DNA of 64,000 nucleotides from an uncultured Rhizobium sp. (GTDB lineage Bacteria; Pseudomonadota; Alphaproteobacteria; Rhizobiales; Rhizobiaceae): NCBI GenBank assembly GCA_945952315.1, contig CAMFIE010000006.1, positions 62,001 to 126,000 of the forward strand, read 5' to 3'. Shown piece by piece: positions 9,501 to 18,404 of this stretch (position 1 is its first letter; each line of letters starts with the position of its first letter). The notes under the pieces were generated by a model. It saw only the letters and a program-made list of their open reading frames with translations, ran no database searches and was not told where the DNA came from. The position numbers and the translations under genes were made by a program.

Positions 9501-9707
9501 GAGCGGGCGCTGGTGCGCTCGATCGTGGAAATCGCCCGTTCGCTCGGCATCGAAACCGTGGCGGAAGGCGTGGAAACCATGGATCACGCCAATCTGCTGC
9601 TCTCGCTCGGCTTCGATATCCTGCAGGGCTATGCCTTCTCCAGGGCGCTGCCCTTCGAGGAATTCCATGCGATGGCGACAAACGCTTCCTGGCGCAACGC
9701 CTCCTGA
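6546..9707 (+). CDS. Membrane-anchored CHASE-like/PAS/PAS GGDEF-EAL cyclic-di-GMP protein
   Basis: This is a 1053-residue bifunctional cyclic-di-GMP enzyme candidate. In order it has: a cytoplasmic tail; a membrane segment (about 22-40); a periplasmic sensor of about 235 residues resembling CHASE domains; a second membrane segment (about 276-298); two PAS-like units, each preceded by a coiled coil; GGDEF; and EAL. The cyclase site GGDEF is intact at 704-708. Phosphodiesterase residues look complete: EAL at 832-834, the FELVEA glutamate, IDDFGTG, KIDR and ETVAEGVE. The allosteric I-site RxxD is missing: GADD replaces it, so product inhibition through that site is not expected. The start is GTG 6546 after GGGCAGGGCTG. 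It is monocistronic. The ligand sensed and the net activity are unknown. Confidence 0.92.
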   Translation: MTLYGKFVRFGGTLVTNSRRASLAAAVVAVTVTMLGLMVDNQNSTFYRRELHARIDYESQLVKAKLESQIKNYLSAAETIASQMAVEHDETNAELQAQIRHIVANNPDFLAIGIAPKFKVETVVPEDSDDLSAGTDLARSFGTSRIDTRHTQRPAPRFFGPILTDGMRGAFVVLYPVVHNTRLGPRVTGAVAALIDENSFYRGVDLLYARHQTAEDGEQVRFAVRDITDSTMPSKPFFGDAAIEGLNPVRKELKFPGGTWEITAAPVEGWDRSPQNEFRLRALLLLAGLVILLPIGATLLLLGDRDRIISELSAREGDLSTLSRRLDLALESSRIGVWEVADRRGNIYFDECAANLHAYAEIEDTRPLIEWLYTVHQEDRERAYNWFTALIRGEEAGGLDYRIIRPNGEVRFLRLGGTRQEDAAGTRTAGIVWDVTDEVLRTDTLRLAKENTDIKNAELELALDELSARERELEELSRKVELALGSYNCGIWEASLPDGTAFWDERMYQLFNKSGQDGPISVSQWIEQLVPEDRRPLREAFNSLSAFNGRDSVICRVSMGTGHCRYVRLVGQVHQEGDGSYRIVGMAFDMTEDALMTEALQAAKNEADARNEELREAKERIEHNALHDPLTGLANRRQLDHALEQLSLDSRDRRLRFSVLHLDLDRFKQINDTLGHAAGDAMLRHAADILRRNVGADDLVARIGGDEFVILINDRADEEELVALSQRIVEEMRQPLDFEGFPCRCGVSIGIATANGQRIDARKMLINADVALYRAKSEGRNCYKFFTQDLHAEIITTKRTADEILAGLERGEFTCFYQPQFDARTRELSGAEALVRWNHPTKGLLAPDKFLKTAEELNVVQTLDRIVLETALRDKFRWAARGLIVPHISVNVSVKRLHDAGLYETLKTLPITPGEIAFELVEAIFLDESGDVVSENLERVKEMGIEIEIDDFGTGHTSIVSLLKLQPKRLKIDRQLVAPIVSSPKERALVRSIVEIARSLGIETVAEGVETMDHANLLLSLGFDILQGYAFSRALPFEEFHAMATNASWRNAS

Positions 9708-9831
9708 GGCAGCATGCATTTAACCCTTGTCGCCTCCCCTCCTCTTCCTCTAAGAGAAGGCTCGGTTTTCCTTTGTCGATGCGGCCCGCCGGATTTTACC
9801 TTCGCGCCGCACCCCGCGCGGTTCAGGCTTC

Positions 9832-10926
9832 ATGTCGCACAACACTTTCGGTCATCTCTTCCGTGTCACCACCTGGGGCGAAAGCCACGGGCCAGCGCTC
9901 GGTGCCGTCGTGGATGGCTGCCCGCCCGGAATCCGCTTCACGCCCGCCGATCTTCAGGTCTGGCTCGACAAGCGCAAGCCGGGGCAGAACCGCTTCGTCA
10001 CCCAGCGCCGCGAGGAAGACCTCGTCAAGGTGCTGTCCGGCGTGATGCCGCAGGAAGACGGCAGCCTGATCACCACCGGCACGCCGATTTCGCTCCTGAT
10101 CGAAAACACCGACCAGCGCTCCAAGGATTATGGCGAGATCGCCAGCCAGTATCGTCCGGGCCATGCCGATTACACCTATGACGTGAAATACGGCATTCGC
10201 GACTATCGCGGCGGTGGCCGCTCCTCGGCCCGTGAAACCGCAGCCCGCGTGGCCGCTGGCGGCCTTGCGCGGCTGGTTCTGCCGGGGGTCACGGTCCGCG
10301 CCGCGCTGATCCAGATCGGCAGGCACCGCATCAACCGCGACAACTGGGACTGGGCGGAGGTGAACAACAATCCGTTCTTCAGCCCGGACAGGGAGATCGT
10401 GCCGGTCTGGGAAGCCTATCTGGACGAGATCCGCAAGAGCGGCTCCTCCGTCGGCGCGGTGATCGAGGTCGTGGCCGAAGGCGTGCCCGCCGGTCTCGGC
10501 GCGCCGCTTTACGGCAAGCTCGATCAGGATATCGCCGGCAATCTGATGTCGATCAATGCGGTCAAGGGTGTGGAAATCGGCAACGGCTTCGGGGCGGCGG
10601 AAATCACCGGCGAGGAAAACGCCGACGAGATGCGCATCGGAGCGGATGGCAAGCCGCAGTTTCTCTCGAACCACGCGGGCGGCATCCTCGGCGGCATTTC
10701 CACCGGCATGCCGATCGTCGCGCGTTTCGCGATCAAGCCGACCTCCTCGATCCTCACCGAACGGCGCTCGATCAATGCCGCGCATGAGGAAGTCAACGTC
10801 CGCACCAAGGGCCGCCACGACCCCTGCGTCGGCATCCGCGCCGTGCCCGTCGGCGAAGCCATGCTCGCCTGCACGCTTGCCGACCACTATCTCCGCGACC
10901 GCGGCCAGACGGGGCGTCTGGATTAA
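9832..10926 (+). CDS. aroC: Chorismate synthase
   Basis: This 364-residue enzyme converts 5-enolpyruvylshikimate 3-phosphate to chorismate with reduced FMN, the final shikimate-pathway step feeding aromatic amino acids, folate and quinones. Signature blocks are all present: [18 protein letters not shown] at the N-terminus, the central [19 protein letters not shown], and [10 protein letters not shown] plus [13 protein letters not shown] near the C-terminus. Length matches bacterial AroC. The gene is preceded by about 124 non-coding bases and is followed by the toxin-antitoxin-like pair at 10997. Chorismate is the precursor of 4-hydroxybenzoate, the substrate of UbiA encoded at 35854. Confidence 0.97.
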   Translation: MSHNTFGHLFRVTTWGESHGPALGAVVDGCPPGIRFTPADLQVWLDKRKPGQNRFVTQRREEDLVKVLSGVMPQEDGSLITTGTPISLLIENTDQRSKDYGEIASQYRPGHADYTYDVKYGIRDYRGGGRSSARETAARVAAGGLARLVLPGVTVRAALIQIGRHRINRDNWDWAEVNNNPFFSPDREIVPVWEAYLDEIRKSGSSVGAVIEVVAEGVPAGLGAPLYGKLDQDIAGNLMSINAVKGVEIGNGFGAAEITGEENADEMRIGADGKPQFLSNHAGGILGGISTGMPIVARFAIKPTSSILTERRSINAAHEEVNVRTKGRHDPCVGIRAVPVGEAMLACTLADHYLRDRGQTGRLD

Positions 10927-10955
10927 GCCCGACCTCCAATTTCTGACCGGCTATT

Positions 10956-10991
10956 CCTGTTGTTTTCAGCCTTGCTGAAACAGGGTATACT
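10956..10991 (+). promoter_or_regulatory. Promoter and inverted repeat upstream of the VapBC45-like pair
   Basis: TTTCAGC-CTT-GCTGAAA forms an inverted repeat, extended by outer CCTG/CAGG arms (10956-10984). A near-consensus -10 element TATACT follows at 10986-10991, with TTTTCA at -35 distance (10963-10968). The repeat covers the -35/-10 spacer, the usual place for an autoregulatory operator of a toxin-antitoxin pair. The ATG at 10997 is only five bases past the -10 box, so the transcript could be leaderless. Factor binding and start site are inferred. Confidence 0.5.
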
Positions 10992-10996
10992 GGCGC

Positions 10997-11641
10997 ATGG
11001 ACTCAGAAAGCGGATCGGTCATTGCGGGTGGTTTCAGCGAGACGCAGGCAGCGGCTCTCACAGGCGTGAGCCTGCGGCAGCTGCGGCTCTGGGCGCGTTC
11101 GGACTTTTACAGCCCGGCCATCAACCCGCTCAGGAACCGGGCTTTTCCCGCCATTCTCTATGACTTCCGCGATCTCGTCTGCCTGAAGGTGATCGGGCAG
11201 CTGCGCAACCGGCACCGGATTTCCATGACGGAGCTGCGGCGGGTGCGCGATCGGCTTTCCGAATCCGGACCGCATCTTTGGGCGACGACGACGCTTTATG
11301 TGCTCGGACGCAAGGTGGTGTTCGACAATCCGCAAACCGGCAGGCGGGAAGAAGTGACCTCGCGCCAGCAGGTACTGGAAATTCCGCTTCGGCTGGTTTC
11401 GGGCGAACTTGAAACCGCAGCCCATGCGATGCGTCAGCGCGACCCCGCCACGATCGGGCAGATCGCGCGCAAGCGCGGCGTGCTGAATGCCCGCCCGGTG
11501 ATTTCCGGCACCCGCATTCTGGTGGATACGGTCCGCGCCTATACGGAGGACGGCTATTCGCAGGATGAGATCATCCGCGAATTTCCATCCCTTCACCCGA
11601 AAGATATTTCCGCCGTTCGTCACTACAAAGAGAGCGCTTGA
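10997..11641 (+). CDS. VapB45-like antitoxin (MerR-type HTH + DUF433)
   Basis: This 214-residue protein has two recognisable parts. Residues about 12-60 (GFSETQAAALTGVSLRQLRLWARSD) look like a MerR-type winged helix. The C-terminal portion (ARPVISGTRILVDTVRAYTEDGYSQDEII and HPKDISAVRHY) is a DUF433 domain, named as the antitoxin module of VapBC45-type pairs. It overlaps the next gene by four bases (TTGA), implying translational coupling in the antitoxin-first order typical of VapBC. It probably binds its own promoter through the HTH and the toxin through DUF433. The function is inferred from family and gene order; no key residue is obviously lost. Confidence 0.78.
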   Translation: MDSESGSVIAGGFSETQAAALTGVSLRQLRLWARSDFYSPAINPLRNRAFPAILYDFRDLVCLKVIGQLRNRHRISMTELRRVRDRLSESGPHLWATTTLYVLGRKVVFDNPQTGRREEVTSRQQVLEIPLRLVSGELETAAHAMRQRDPATIGQIARKRGVLNARPVISGTRILVDTVRAYTEDGYSQDEIIREFPSLHPKDISAVRHYKESA

Positions 11642-12045
11642 ACCACAGCCATGAGCCCCTGACGATCCTGCTCGACGAAGGCGCTCCGGCCGAAGCCGCA
11701 GAGCCTTTCTCCCAGAGGGGCCATAAAGTTATAAAACATAAAGATGTTCTTCCATGCGGGGCCACGGATGCGCAGGTGGTCGCCATGGCTATTGCCGAAA
11801 AGGCCATGCTGATCGCGGTTGATCGCGACATGAAGGCCTTCGTGCGCCGGTTTGGTGCACCGAACGAAAACGAGAAATACGAAAGCCTCGACCTGCTGTT
11901 TCTCGGCTGCGCCACCCGGACCTGCAAGGCGCGGCTGGAGCAGGCGCTCGATCTGATCGAGCTGGAATGGTCCTTCAGCCGTGCCAAGCCGACGCGGCGC
12001 ATGTGGGTGACCATCGAGGATCACCGCATGACGACCTATCGCTGA
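11638..12045 (+). CDS. VapC45-like / DUF5615 PIN-like toxin candidate
   Basis: This 135-residue protein starts at TTG 11638, overlapping the antitoxin stop; no in-frame ATG is available near it. The N-terminal strand TILLDEGAP carries the first conserved acid of the Mut7-C/VapC45 PIN-like fold, and AVDRDMKAFVRRFG holds the second acidic cluster. PIN-fold toxins are Mg-dependent ribonucleases that cut tRNA or rRNA. Partnering with the DUF433 protein supports a toxin-antitoxin module. The stop at 12045 directly abuts the stop of the convergent ycaQ-like gene. An alternative is a non-toxic DUF5615 protein; the acids look intact, so an active nuclease is plausible. Confidence 0.72.
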   Translation: MNHSHEPLTILLDEGAPAEAAEPFSQRGHKVIKHKDVLPCGATDAQVVAMAIAEKAMLIAVDRDMKAFVRRFGAPNENEKYESLDLLFLGCATRTCKARLEQALDLIELEWSFSRAKPTRRMWVTIEDHRMTTYR

Positions 12046-13236
12046 TCACCCCCGCCAGCCATCGAGATAGGTCACCTTTTCCACGCCGGTGAAGGTCGCC
12101 AGACGGGTGAGTTCGGCGTCGAGTTTTTCGAGCCTGCCCTTGCTCGGGCGGATGCCGGGTTCGAGCCAGAGGCGCTTGACTTCGAGCACACCGGTCTTCC
12201 GGTCGGCCTTCATGTCAATGCGGCCGATCAGGCTGTCGCCCTCGATCAGCGGGAAGACGTAATAGCCATATTCGCGCTTTGCCTCCGGCACGAAAATCTC
12301 GATCCGGTAGCGGAAACCGAACAGCCGTTCGCAGCGGTTGCGGTCGCGGATCAGGGGATCGAAGGGGCTGAGCACCCTCACCCGCTGCGGCGGTTCCGGC
12401 AGCGCCGCGAGCCTTTCGGCAAAGCCTGCAAAAGCAAAGGAAGCGCGCGGCTTGCCGTCACCGACGGGCGTGATCTCGACCGGTTCCAGCCGGGCACGAT
12501 TGGCACTCACCCACTGTTTCGCCTCCTCCGGGGAGATGAGATCGAAGAAGGCGGCGATTTCGCCATGGGTGGCGAAGCCGAGACGCTTCAGCGCCTCTGT
12601 CGCCGCCCAGTCGATGAATTCCGCCTCGCTCACCTCCGCTTCGAAATGCGCGGGCGGGATGATGCGTTCGGTGAGATCATAGACCTTCTGAAACCCTTCG
12701 CGCGCCGAGATGCCGAGCCTGCCCACATGCCAGAGGAACTCGAGCGCGGTTTTTGACGGATGCCAGTCCCACCAGCCGGTGGATTTCGGGCTTTCTGCCT
12801 TCATCTCGCGCGAAAGCACCCGGCCCTCGGCGCGGATGCGCTGATAGACCTCGTCGGTTGCCCGGTCGAAGGCCTCGCCCTGCCAGCGCGTCCAGGTTTG
12901 CCGGATATGCGGCTCGCGGCGGCGGAAGCGGTGCTTCCAGTAGGGAAAGAAGGCAGACGGGATGATCGAGGCATCATGCGTCCAGTGTTCGAACAGATGC
13001 CGCTCCTCCTCCAGCAGGGCGGCGAGATCCTCGCGCCGGTAGGTCTGGTTGCGGGAAAACAGGATCTGGTGATGGGCGCGCTCCACCGTCTGCACGCTGT
13101 CCACCTGCACGAAGCCGAGATCGTGGATCAGGTCATAAAGCCCGGCACGGGTGAGCTTTTCACCCGGCGGACGGCAAAGCCCCTGATGGGCAAGGAAGGC
13201 GCGCCGCGCCCTGGCATTGTCGAGAATCTTCGTCAT
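12046..13236 (-). CDS. YcaQ-like winged-helix DNA glycosylase (HTH_42 family)
   Basis: This 396-residue protein belongs to the HTH_42/YcaQ (AlkX-type) family of DNA glycosylases, which unhook interstrand crosslinks and remove bulky N-alkyl purines. The conserved QxD catalytic motif is present at Gln44-Val-Asp46 in GFVQVDSVQTVERAHHQIL, a segment characteristic of the family. Downstream are ERHLFEHWTHDASIIP, another family block, and a C-terminal FDPLIRDRNRCERLFGFRYR segment. Length agrees with YcaQ. The gene is monocistronic on the minus strand and converges with the VapC45-like gene, the two stop codons touching. Repair activity is inferred from the motif. Confidence 0.88.
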   Translation of the reverse strand: MTKILDNARARRAFLAHQGLCRPPGEKLTRAGLYDLIHDLGFVQVDSVQTVERAHHQILFSRNQTYRREDLAALLEEERHLFEHWTHDASIIPSAFFPYWKHRFRRREPHIRQTWTRWQGEAFDRATDEVYQRIRAEGRVLSREMKAESPKSTGWWDWHPSKTALEFLWHVGRLGISAREGFQKVYDLTERIIPPAHFEAEVSEAEFIDWAATEALKRLGFATHGEIAAFFDLISPEEAKQWVSANRARLEPVEITPVGDGKPRASFAFAGFAERLAALPEPPQRVRVLSPFDPLIRDRNRCERLFGFRYRIEIFVPEAKREYGYYVFPLIEGDSLIGRIDMKADRKTGVLEVKRLWLEPGIRPSKGRLEKLDAELTRLATFTGVEKVTYLDGWRG

Positions 13237-13339
13237 CCTGCCAGTCTATCCGCTCCCCGCCATTTGCCTAGATGGGGATATCCGCTCACTGGACCTTGCC
13301 GGAAACTGCCCTTAATGTAGCCCCAACACGGGAGCTGCA

Positions 13340-14269
13340 ATGACCACGCATTACTTTGAAAACCCTGATTTTCTTCAGCATCTGGTGCCGGAAGGCCATC
13401 CCGAGCGGCCGGACCGGCTGCGTTCGCTCAACCTTGCGCTCGAACATCCGAATTTCTCGCGGCTGGTGCGCAAGCAGGCCGAGGTGGCGAATGAGGACCG
13501 GGTGCTGCTTGCCCATCCCGAATCCCATCTGCATGCCGTGATGCGCGCCATGCCGGAAGAGGGCATCGTGCAGCTTGAGGCCGATACCTGGGCAAGCCCG
13601 GCGAGCCTCAAGGCCGCGCTGACGGGTGTGGGCGGGGCGCTGGCCGCCGTCGACGACGTGTTCTCCGGCGCGGCAGACAATGCCTTTGTCGCCAGCCGCC
13701 CGCCCGGCCACCATGCCGAGCGCGACAAGGTGATGGGCTTCTGCTATTTCAACAATGCCGCGATTGCTGCCCGCCATGCGCAGAAAATGCACGGGGCCGA
13801 GCGCGTGGCGGTGGTGGACTGGGACGTGCACCACGGCAACGGCACGCAGGATATTTTCTGGAACGATCCCTCCGTGCTGTTCTGCTCCACCCACCAGATG
13901 CCGCTTTATCCCGGCTCCGGGGCAAAGAGCGAAACGGGGGCGCATGGCACCATCGTCAACGCGCCGCTCAACCCGCATGACGGCTCGGATCATTTCCGCG
14001 AGGCCTTCCGCGACCGGGTGCTTGCCTCGCTTGAAAAATTCCGGCCGGATTTCATCGTGATCTCGGCGGGCTTCGATGCCCATCACCGCGACCCGCTGGC
14101 GCAGATCAATCTGGTCGGCGATGATTTCGACTGGGCGACCGGCAAAGTTCTGGATATCGCGGCCAAATGCTGCAATGGCCGGGTCGTCAGCCTGCTGGAA
14201 GGCGGTTATGATCTGGAAGGGCTCGCCGAATCGGCCGGGCTTCATATCCTGCGAATGATGAAGGGCTGA
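13340..14269 (+). CDS. Histone deacetylase family protein (zinc deacetylase)
   Basis: This 309-residue protein has the arginase/deacetylase fold. Family motifs are intact: [20 protein letters not shown] with the catalytic histidine pair, [13 protein letters not shown] with zinc ligands Asp and His, and the third ligand in [13 protein letters not shown], then [13 protein letters not shown] at the C-terminus. Bacterial members deacetylate acetylpolyamines, acetoin-related compounds or acetyl-lysine; the substrate is not readable. GGGAG lies just upstream of ATG 13340. It is followed eight bases later by xseB, an arrangement common in Rhizobiaceae. Confidence 0.93.
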   Translation: MTTHYFENPDFLQHLVPEGHPERPDRLRSLNLALEHPNFSRLVRKQAEVANEDRVLLAHPESHLHAVMRAMPEEGIVQLEADTWASPASLKAALTGVGGALAAVDDVFSGAADNAFVASRPPGHHAERDKVMGFCYFNNAAIAARHAQKMHGAERVAVVDWDVHHGNGTQDIFWNDPSVLFCSTHQMPLYPGSGAKSETGAHGTIVNAPLNPHDGSDHFREAFRDRVLASLEKFRPDFIVISAGFDAHHRDPLAQINLVGDDFDWATGKVLDIAAKCCNGRVVSLLEGGYDLEGLAESAGLHILRMMKG

Positions 14270-14277
14270 GAAACACC

Positions 14278-14520
14278 ATGACGACCGAGGCAAATCTCGC
14301 CGACGTGAGCTTTGAAAAGGCGGTGGCGGAGCTCGAAAGCATCGTCGCCCGGCTGGAGCGGGGCGATGTGGCGCTGGAGGAATCCATTGCGATCTACGAG
14401 CGCGGCGAGGCCCTGAAGAAGCATTGCGAGCAGCTGCTTGCGGCGGCCGAAAACCGGATCGAGAAAATCCGCCTCGACCGCGCGGGCAAGGCGCAGGGCA
14501 CCGAACCGCTGGACGGCTGA
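14278..14520 (+). CDS. xseB: Exodeoxyribonuclease VII small subunit
   Basis: This 80-residue acidic helical protein matches XseB in size and sequence: [20 protein letters not shown] followed by [20 protein letters not shown] and a short tail. With XseA it forms exonuclease VII, which degrades single-stranded DNA from either end into oligonucleotides during repair. xseA is not in this window. It sits between the deacetylase-family gene and a pirin gene, in the order usually leading to dxs in rhizobia. Confidence 0.93.
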   Translation: MTTEANLADVSFEKAVAELESIVARLERGDVALEESIAIYERGEALKKHCEQLLAAAENRIEKIRLDRAGKAQGTEPLDG

Positions 14521-14571
14521 GGCGGGGCGTTCGGGGCTTGACCCGCCCTCCCCACCATGATGGAGGCAGGC

Positions 14572-15492
14572 ATGAGCTTTTTTCCCGGCGAAGACCCGGC
14601 GCCCGGTGATGGCCGCGCGGCCGATCTGATCGAGCAGCTGATCATTCCGCGCACCAGCGATATCGGTGGTTTCGAGGTGCGTCGCGCGCTGCCGACGGCA
14701 AAGCGCCGTCTGGTCGGCCCCTTCATCTTCTTTGACCGGATGGGCCCGGCGAAGCTTCAGGCGGGGGCGGCACTGGATGTGCGCCCGCATCCGCATATCG
14801 GGCTTTCCACCGTCACCTATCTGTTCGATGGCGAGATCAAGCATCGCGACAGTCTCGGCACCGAACTGGTGATCCGCCCCGGCGACGTGAACCTGATGAC
14901 GGCGGGACGCGGCATCGTGCATTCCGAGCGCACACCGGAAAACCTGCGCGGCCATCCGCTTTCGCTTTCCGGGCTGCAGACCTGGCTGGCGATGCCGAGC
15001 CATCTGGAGGAAATCGCACCGGAATTTGGCCATACCGGCATGTCCGCCCTGCCGGTCTTTGACGATCAGGGCGCGAAAGGCCGGGTGGTGCTCGGCCAGT
15101 TCTGCGGGCTGAAGGCCGATGTGAAGACCCATAGCCGCACGCTCTATGTGGACCTCTCGCTCGCCCCCGGCAGCCGCTTTCCCTTTCCCGCCGACGAGGA
15201 GGAGCGCGCGGCCTATGTGCTTTCCGGCACGGTTATCATTGCGGGCGAGCGTTTTGGCGAAAACCAGCTTCTGGTCTTCCGCCCCGGCGATCCAATCACG
15301 CTTGAAGCGGGCGAAGAGGGCTGCCACCTGATGCTCTTCGGCGGCGATGCGATGGAGGGCAGGCGCTATATCTGGTGGAACTTCGTGTCCTCCAGCCAGG
15401 AACGCATCGAACAGGCCAAGCAGGAATGGAAAACCGGCCGCTTCGACATCGTCCCCGGCGACGAGGAAGAGTTCATCCCGCTGCCGGGTTAA
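14572..15492 (+). CDS. Pirin family protein
   Basis: This bicupin protein is 306 residues from ATG 14572, chosen because GGAGGCAG lies just upstream; two earlier in-frame ATGs at 14557 and 14560 lack such a site. The N-terminal cupin carries the pirin signature FIFFDRMGPAKLQ...VRPHPHIGLSTVTYLFDGEI and HRDSLG...VIRPGDVNLMTAGRGIVHSE, containing the metal-binding His/His/Glu-type residues. The C-terminal cupin contains FPADEEERAAYVLSGTV. Pirins bind Fe and some oxidise quercetin or modulate partner enzymes; the physiological substrate is unknown here. It lies in the xseB-dxs neighbourhood. Confidence 0.9.
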   Translation: MSFFPGEDPAPGDGRAADLIEQLIIPRTSDIGGFEVRRALPTAKRRLVGPFIFFDRMGPAKLQAGAALDVRPHPHIGLSTVTYLFDGEIKHRDSLGTELVIRPGDVNLMTAGRGIVHSERTPENLRGHPLSLSGLQTWLAMPSHLEEIAPEFGHTGMSALPVFDDQGAKGRVVLGQFCGLKADVKTHSRTLYVDLSLAPGSRFPFPADEEERAAYVLSGTVIIAGERFGENQLLVFRPGDPITLEAGEEGCHLMLFGGDAMEGRRYIWWNFVSSSQERIEQAKQEWKTGRFDIVPGDEEEFIPLPG

Positions 15493-15516
15493 ACCTCGTC
15501 ATGCGGATGCGTAATT

Positions 15517-16269
15517 TCACGCCTTCCCGCCGATCACCACGAATTCGGGCATGCCGGGGGTGAAGGCTTCGCCGGTCCAGTCGCCCAGCCATTGGGCGGG
15601 CCTGAGGCCGGCTTCCTTCATCAGCGCCTCGAGTTCCGGCCGGTCGGGGAAGGCGATGCGGGAGGTGGCCTGATAATGCTTTGTGCCGATCAGGTTCTGG
15701 TAATGGGTCTCGTAGGTGACGATGCCGGTTTCAGGCTCCTGGCTTGCCTCGTTCCAGGCGAGGAAGGTGCCGAGTTTCGGGTGATCGAGCACGCGCTCGG
15801 TCTCGTCGCGGGTCCAGTCCCGCCATTCCTCCGCCGCCGGGTTGCGGCTGTCGAAGATGAAGCGGCCCTTGTCTTCGAGATGGGCGGCGATGGTTTTCAG
15901 CGCGGCCAGCCGGTCTTCCCGCGTCAGCAGGCACTGGAAGGCGTGGCCGGTGACGGTGACGAGATCAAAGCGCTGCCCGAGCCTCACGGTTCGCATATCG
16001 CCTTCCACGAAGGTCACGGCCCCGCCGCCCTCGCGGGCCATCGCAATCGCAAGCATCGCGGGCGCCATGTCCACGCCCGTCACCCGCTTGCCCTCGCCCG
16101 CAATCGCTGCCGCGAGCAGACCGGTGCCGCAGGCGAGATCGAGCACGCTTTTCGCCTTTTCCGCCATCTCGAAGCAATATTCGGAATCTTCCATCCACTC
16201 GTTGTCGAGATCATAGAAGCTTGCGAGATCGGCATCGTGATACAGCTTGTCTTCGGTCATCGGGTCCAT
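15517..16269 (-). CDS. Class I SAM-dependent methyltransferase
   Basis: This protein is about 250 residues from ATG 16269 (or 247 from ATG 16260; GAGAAAGAGG lies directly upstream and suits the second better). The Rossmann methyltransferase motif I is clear ([18 protein letters not shown]), followed by [14 protein letters not shown] (motif II) and [20 protein letters not shown] (motif III/IV). The substrate is unknown; the architecture is that of small-molecule methyltransferases of the methyltransf_25 type. It is divergent from dxs, sharing about 190 bases of upstream region. The open frame extends to 16350 without coding character. Confidence 0.85.
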   Translation of the reverse strand: MDPMTEDKLYHDADLASFYDLDNEWMEDSEYCFEMAEKAKSVLDLACGTGLLAAAIAGEGKRVTGVDMAPAMLAIAMAREGGGAVTFVEGDMRTVRLGQRFDLVTVTGHAFQCLLTREDRLAALKTIAAHLEDKGRFIFDSRNPAAEEWRDWTRDETERVLDHPKLGTFLAWNEASQEPETGIVTYETHYQNLIGTKHYQATSRIAFPDRPELEALMKEAGLRPAQWLGDWTGEAFTPGMPEFVVIGGKA

Positions 16270-16462
16270 CCTCTTTCTCCCGTCAGGTAAAGCAATTTGC
16301 CGCCAAGGCATAGGCCGCAATGGGCATCCGGCCGCCCGGGTTGCGCGCAATTATCTCACCCTTCATCAAAACGCCTGCTTTTGCCCGGAGTGTTTTTGGA
16401 GTAAAGCCGGACATATACAAACGATCACTGCCCTAAAAGACGACCAATCAAAGGCTGAAGAC

Positions 16463-18391
16463 GTGACCCAATTGCCAGAAACGCCGCTGCTCGATCAGGT
16501 AAATTCGCCTGCCGATCTGAAGAAGCTGGACGACCGCGACATGCCGCAGCTTGCGCGCGAGCTGCGCGACGAGATGATCAGCGCCGTTTCTGTCACCGGC
16601 GGGCATCTGGGCGCGGGTCTTGGCGTGGTGGAACTGACGATTGCGATCCACAAGGTCTTCAACACGCCCGACGACCGGCTGATCTTCGATGTCGGCCACC
16701 AGTGCTATCCGCACAAGATCCTCACCGGCAGGCGCGGACGCATCCGCACGCTTAGGCAGGAAGGCGGGCTTTCCGGCTTCACCCGCCGGGCCGAAAGCGA
16801 ATATGACCCCTTCGGCGCGGCCCATTCCTCCACCTCGATTTCCGCCGGGCTCGGCATGGCGGTTGCCGCCGATCTCGACCAGCGCGACCGCAAGGTGATC
16901 GCGGTGATCGGCGACGGCGCGCTGTCGGCCGGCATGGCCTATGAGGCGCTGAACAATGCGGGCGCGCTCGATGCGCGGCTGATCGTCATTCTGAATGACA
17001 ATGACATGTCAATTGCGCCGCCGACCGGCGCCATGAGCGCCTATCTCGCCCGCCTCGCCTCGGGCCGCACCTATATGGGCATGCGCGATCTCGGCAAGAA
17101 GCTCACCGCCTATCTCGGCAAGACGGTTGACCGGGCGATCACGCGGGCGGTCGAACATGCCCGCGGCTATGTGACCGGCGGCACCATGTTCGAGGAGATG
17201 GGCTTCTATCATATCGGCCCGATCGACGGCCATAATTTCGAGCATCTGCTGCCGGTTCTGCGCAATGTGCGCGACAACCAGCGCGGCCCGGTGCTGATCC
17301 ATGTGGTGACGCAGAAGGGCAAGGGCTATCCGCCCGCCGAAGCCGCCGCCGACAAGTATCATGGCGTCAACAAGTTCGATGTCATCACCGGCGCGCAGGC
17401 GAAAGCCAAGCCGAATGCGCCCGCCTATACGTCCGTCTTTGCCGAGGCGCTGGTGGAAGAGGCCCGCCTGGACGAGAAGATCGTCGGCATCACCGCCGCC
17501 ATGCCTTCCGGCACGGGGCTGGACAAGCTCGCGGATGTGTTTCCGAAACGCTGCTTCGATGTGGGCATTGCCGAACAGCATGCCGTGACCTTTGCCGCCG
17601 GTCTTGCGGCGGAAGGCTACAAGCCCTTCTGCGCGCTCTATTCCACCTTCCTGCAGCGCGGCTATGACCAGGTGGTGCATGATGTGGCGATCCAGGGCCT
17701 GCCCGTGCGCTTTCCCATCGACCGCGCGGGCTTTGTCGGGGCGGACGGGCCGACGCATGCGGGCTCATTCGATACCGGCTTCCTCGCCTCGCTGCCGGGC
17801 TTCGTGGTGATGGCGGCTGCCGACGAGGCGGAGCTGAAGCACATGGTGCGCACGGCCGCCGCCTATGACGGCGGCCCGATTTCCTTCCGCTATCCGCGCG
17901 GCGAAGGCGTGGGCGTCGATCTGCCTGTGCGCGGCGACGTTCTCGCCATTGGCAAGGGCCGGGTTCTGAAACAGGGCTCCAAGGTGGCGCTGCTCTCCTT
18001 CGGCACGCGGCTCGCCGACTGTCTTGGCGCGGCCGAAGAGCTCGATGCCGCCGGTCTTTCCACCACCGTTGCGGATGCGCGTTTCGCCAAGCCGCTGGAC
18101 GAGGACCTCATCCGCCAGCTCGCCGCCCATCACGAGGTGCTGATCACGGTGGAAGAAGGCGCGGTCGGCGGCTTCTCCTCGCAGGTGCTGCATTTCCTTG
18201 CCATGAACGGATTGCTGGAGCGCGGGCTGAAAGTGCGGCCTCTGGTTCTGCCCGACAGCTGGATGGAGCAGGCCAAGCCCGAAACCATGTATGCCAAAGC
18301 CGGCCTCGACCGCGCGGGCATCGTCCACACCGTCTTCTCCGCACTCGGCACCCCGGGCCTGCAGGCCGTGATCGCCAATCCGGCGGAGTAG
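16463..18391 (+). CDS. dxs: 1-deoxy-D-xylulose-5-phosphate synthase
   Basis: This 642-residue thiamine-diphosphate enzyme condenses pyruvate and glyceraldehyde 3-phosphate, the first and flux-controlling step of the non-mevalonate isoprenoid pathway. The start is taken as GTG 16463, giving the standard Dxs length and an N-terminus ([20 protein letters not shown]) like other rhizobial Dxs; the frame is open to 16247 without homology. Visible motifs: [33 protein letters not shown], the ThDP motif [18 protein letters not shown]...[10 protein letters not shown], and [14 protein letters not shown] in the transketolase-like middle domain. IspE (63016), the polyprenyl synthase (59754) and UbiA (35854) act further down the route to ubiquinone. 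Confidence 0.97.
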   Translation: MTQLPETPLLDQVNSPADLKKLDDRDMPQLARELRDEMISAVSVTGGHLGAGLGVVELTIAIHKVFNTPDDRLIFDVGHQCYPHKILTGRRGRIRTLRQEGGLSGFTRRAESEYDPFGAAHSSTSISAGLGMAVAADLDQRDRKVIAVIGDGALSAGMAYEALNNAGALDARLIVILNDNDMSIAPPTGAMSAYLARLASGRTYMGMRDLGKKLTAYLGKTVDRAITRAVEHARGYVTGGTMFEEMGFYHIGPIDGHNFEHLLPVLRNVRDNQRGPVLIHVVTQKGKGYPPAEAAADKYHGVNKFDVITGAQAKAKPNAPAYTSVFAEALVEEARLDEKIVGITAAMPSGTGLDKLADVFPKRCFDVGIAEQHAVTFAAGLAAEGYKPFCALYSTFLQRGYDQVVHDVAIQGLPVRFPIDRAGFVGADGPTHAGSFDTGFLASLPGFVVMAAADEAELKHMVRTAAAYDGGPISFRYPRGEGVGVDLPVRGDVLAIGKGRVLKQGSKVALLSFGTRLADCLGAAEELDAAGLSTTVADARFAKPLDEDLIRQLAAHHEVLITVEEGAVGGFSSQVLHFLAMNGLLERGLKVRPLVLPDSWMEQAKPETMYAKAGLDRAGIVHTVFSALGTPGLQAVIANPAE

Positions 18392-18404
18392 GCCGGGCAG
18401 ATAC

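Noticed and set aside
6480-9719. 1079-residue open frame on the minus strand
   Set aside because: It is the antisense shadow of the GGDEF-EAL gene, His/Arg/Gly-rich with no domain; GC-rich coding DNA often leaves such frames open.
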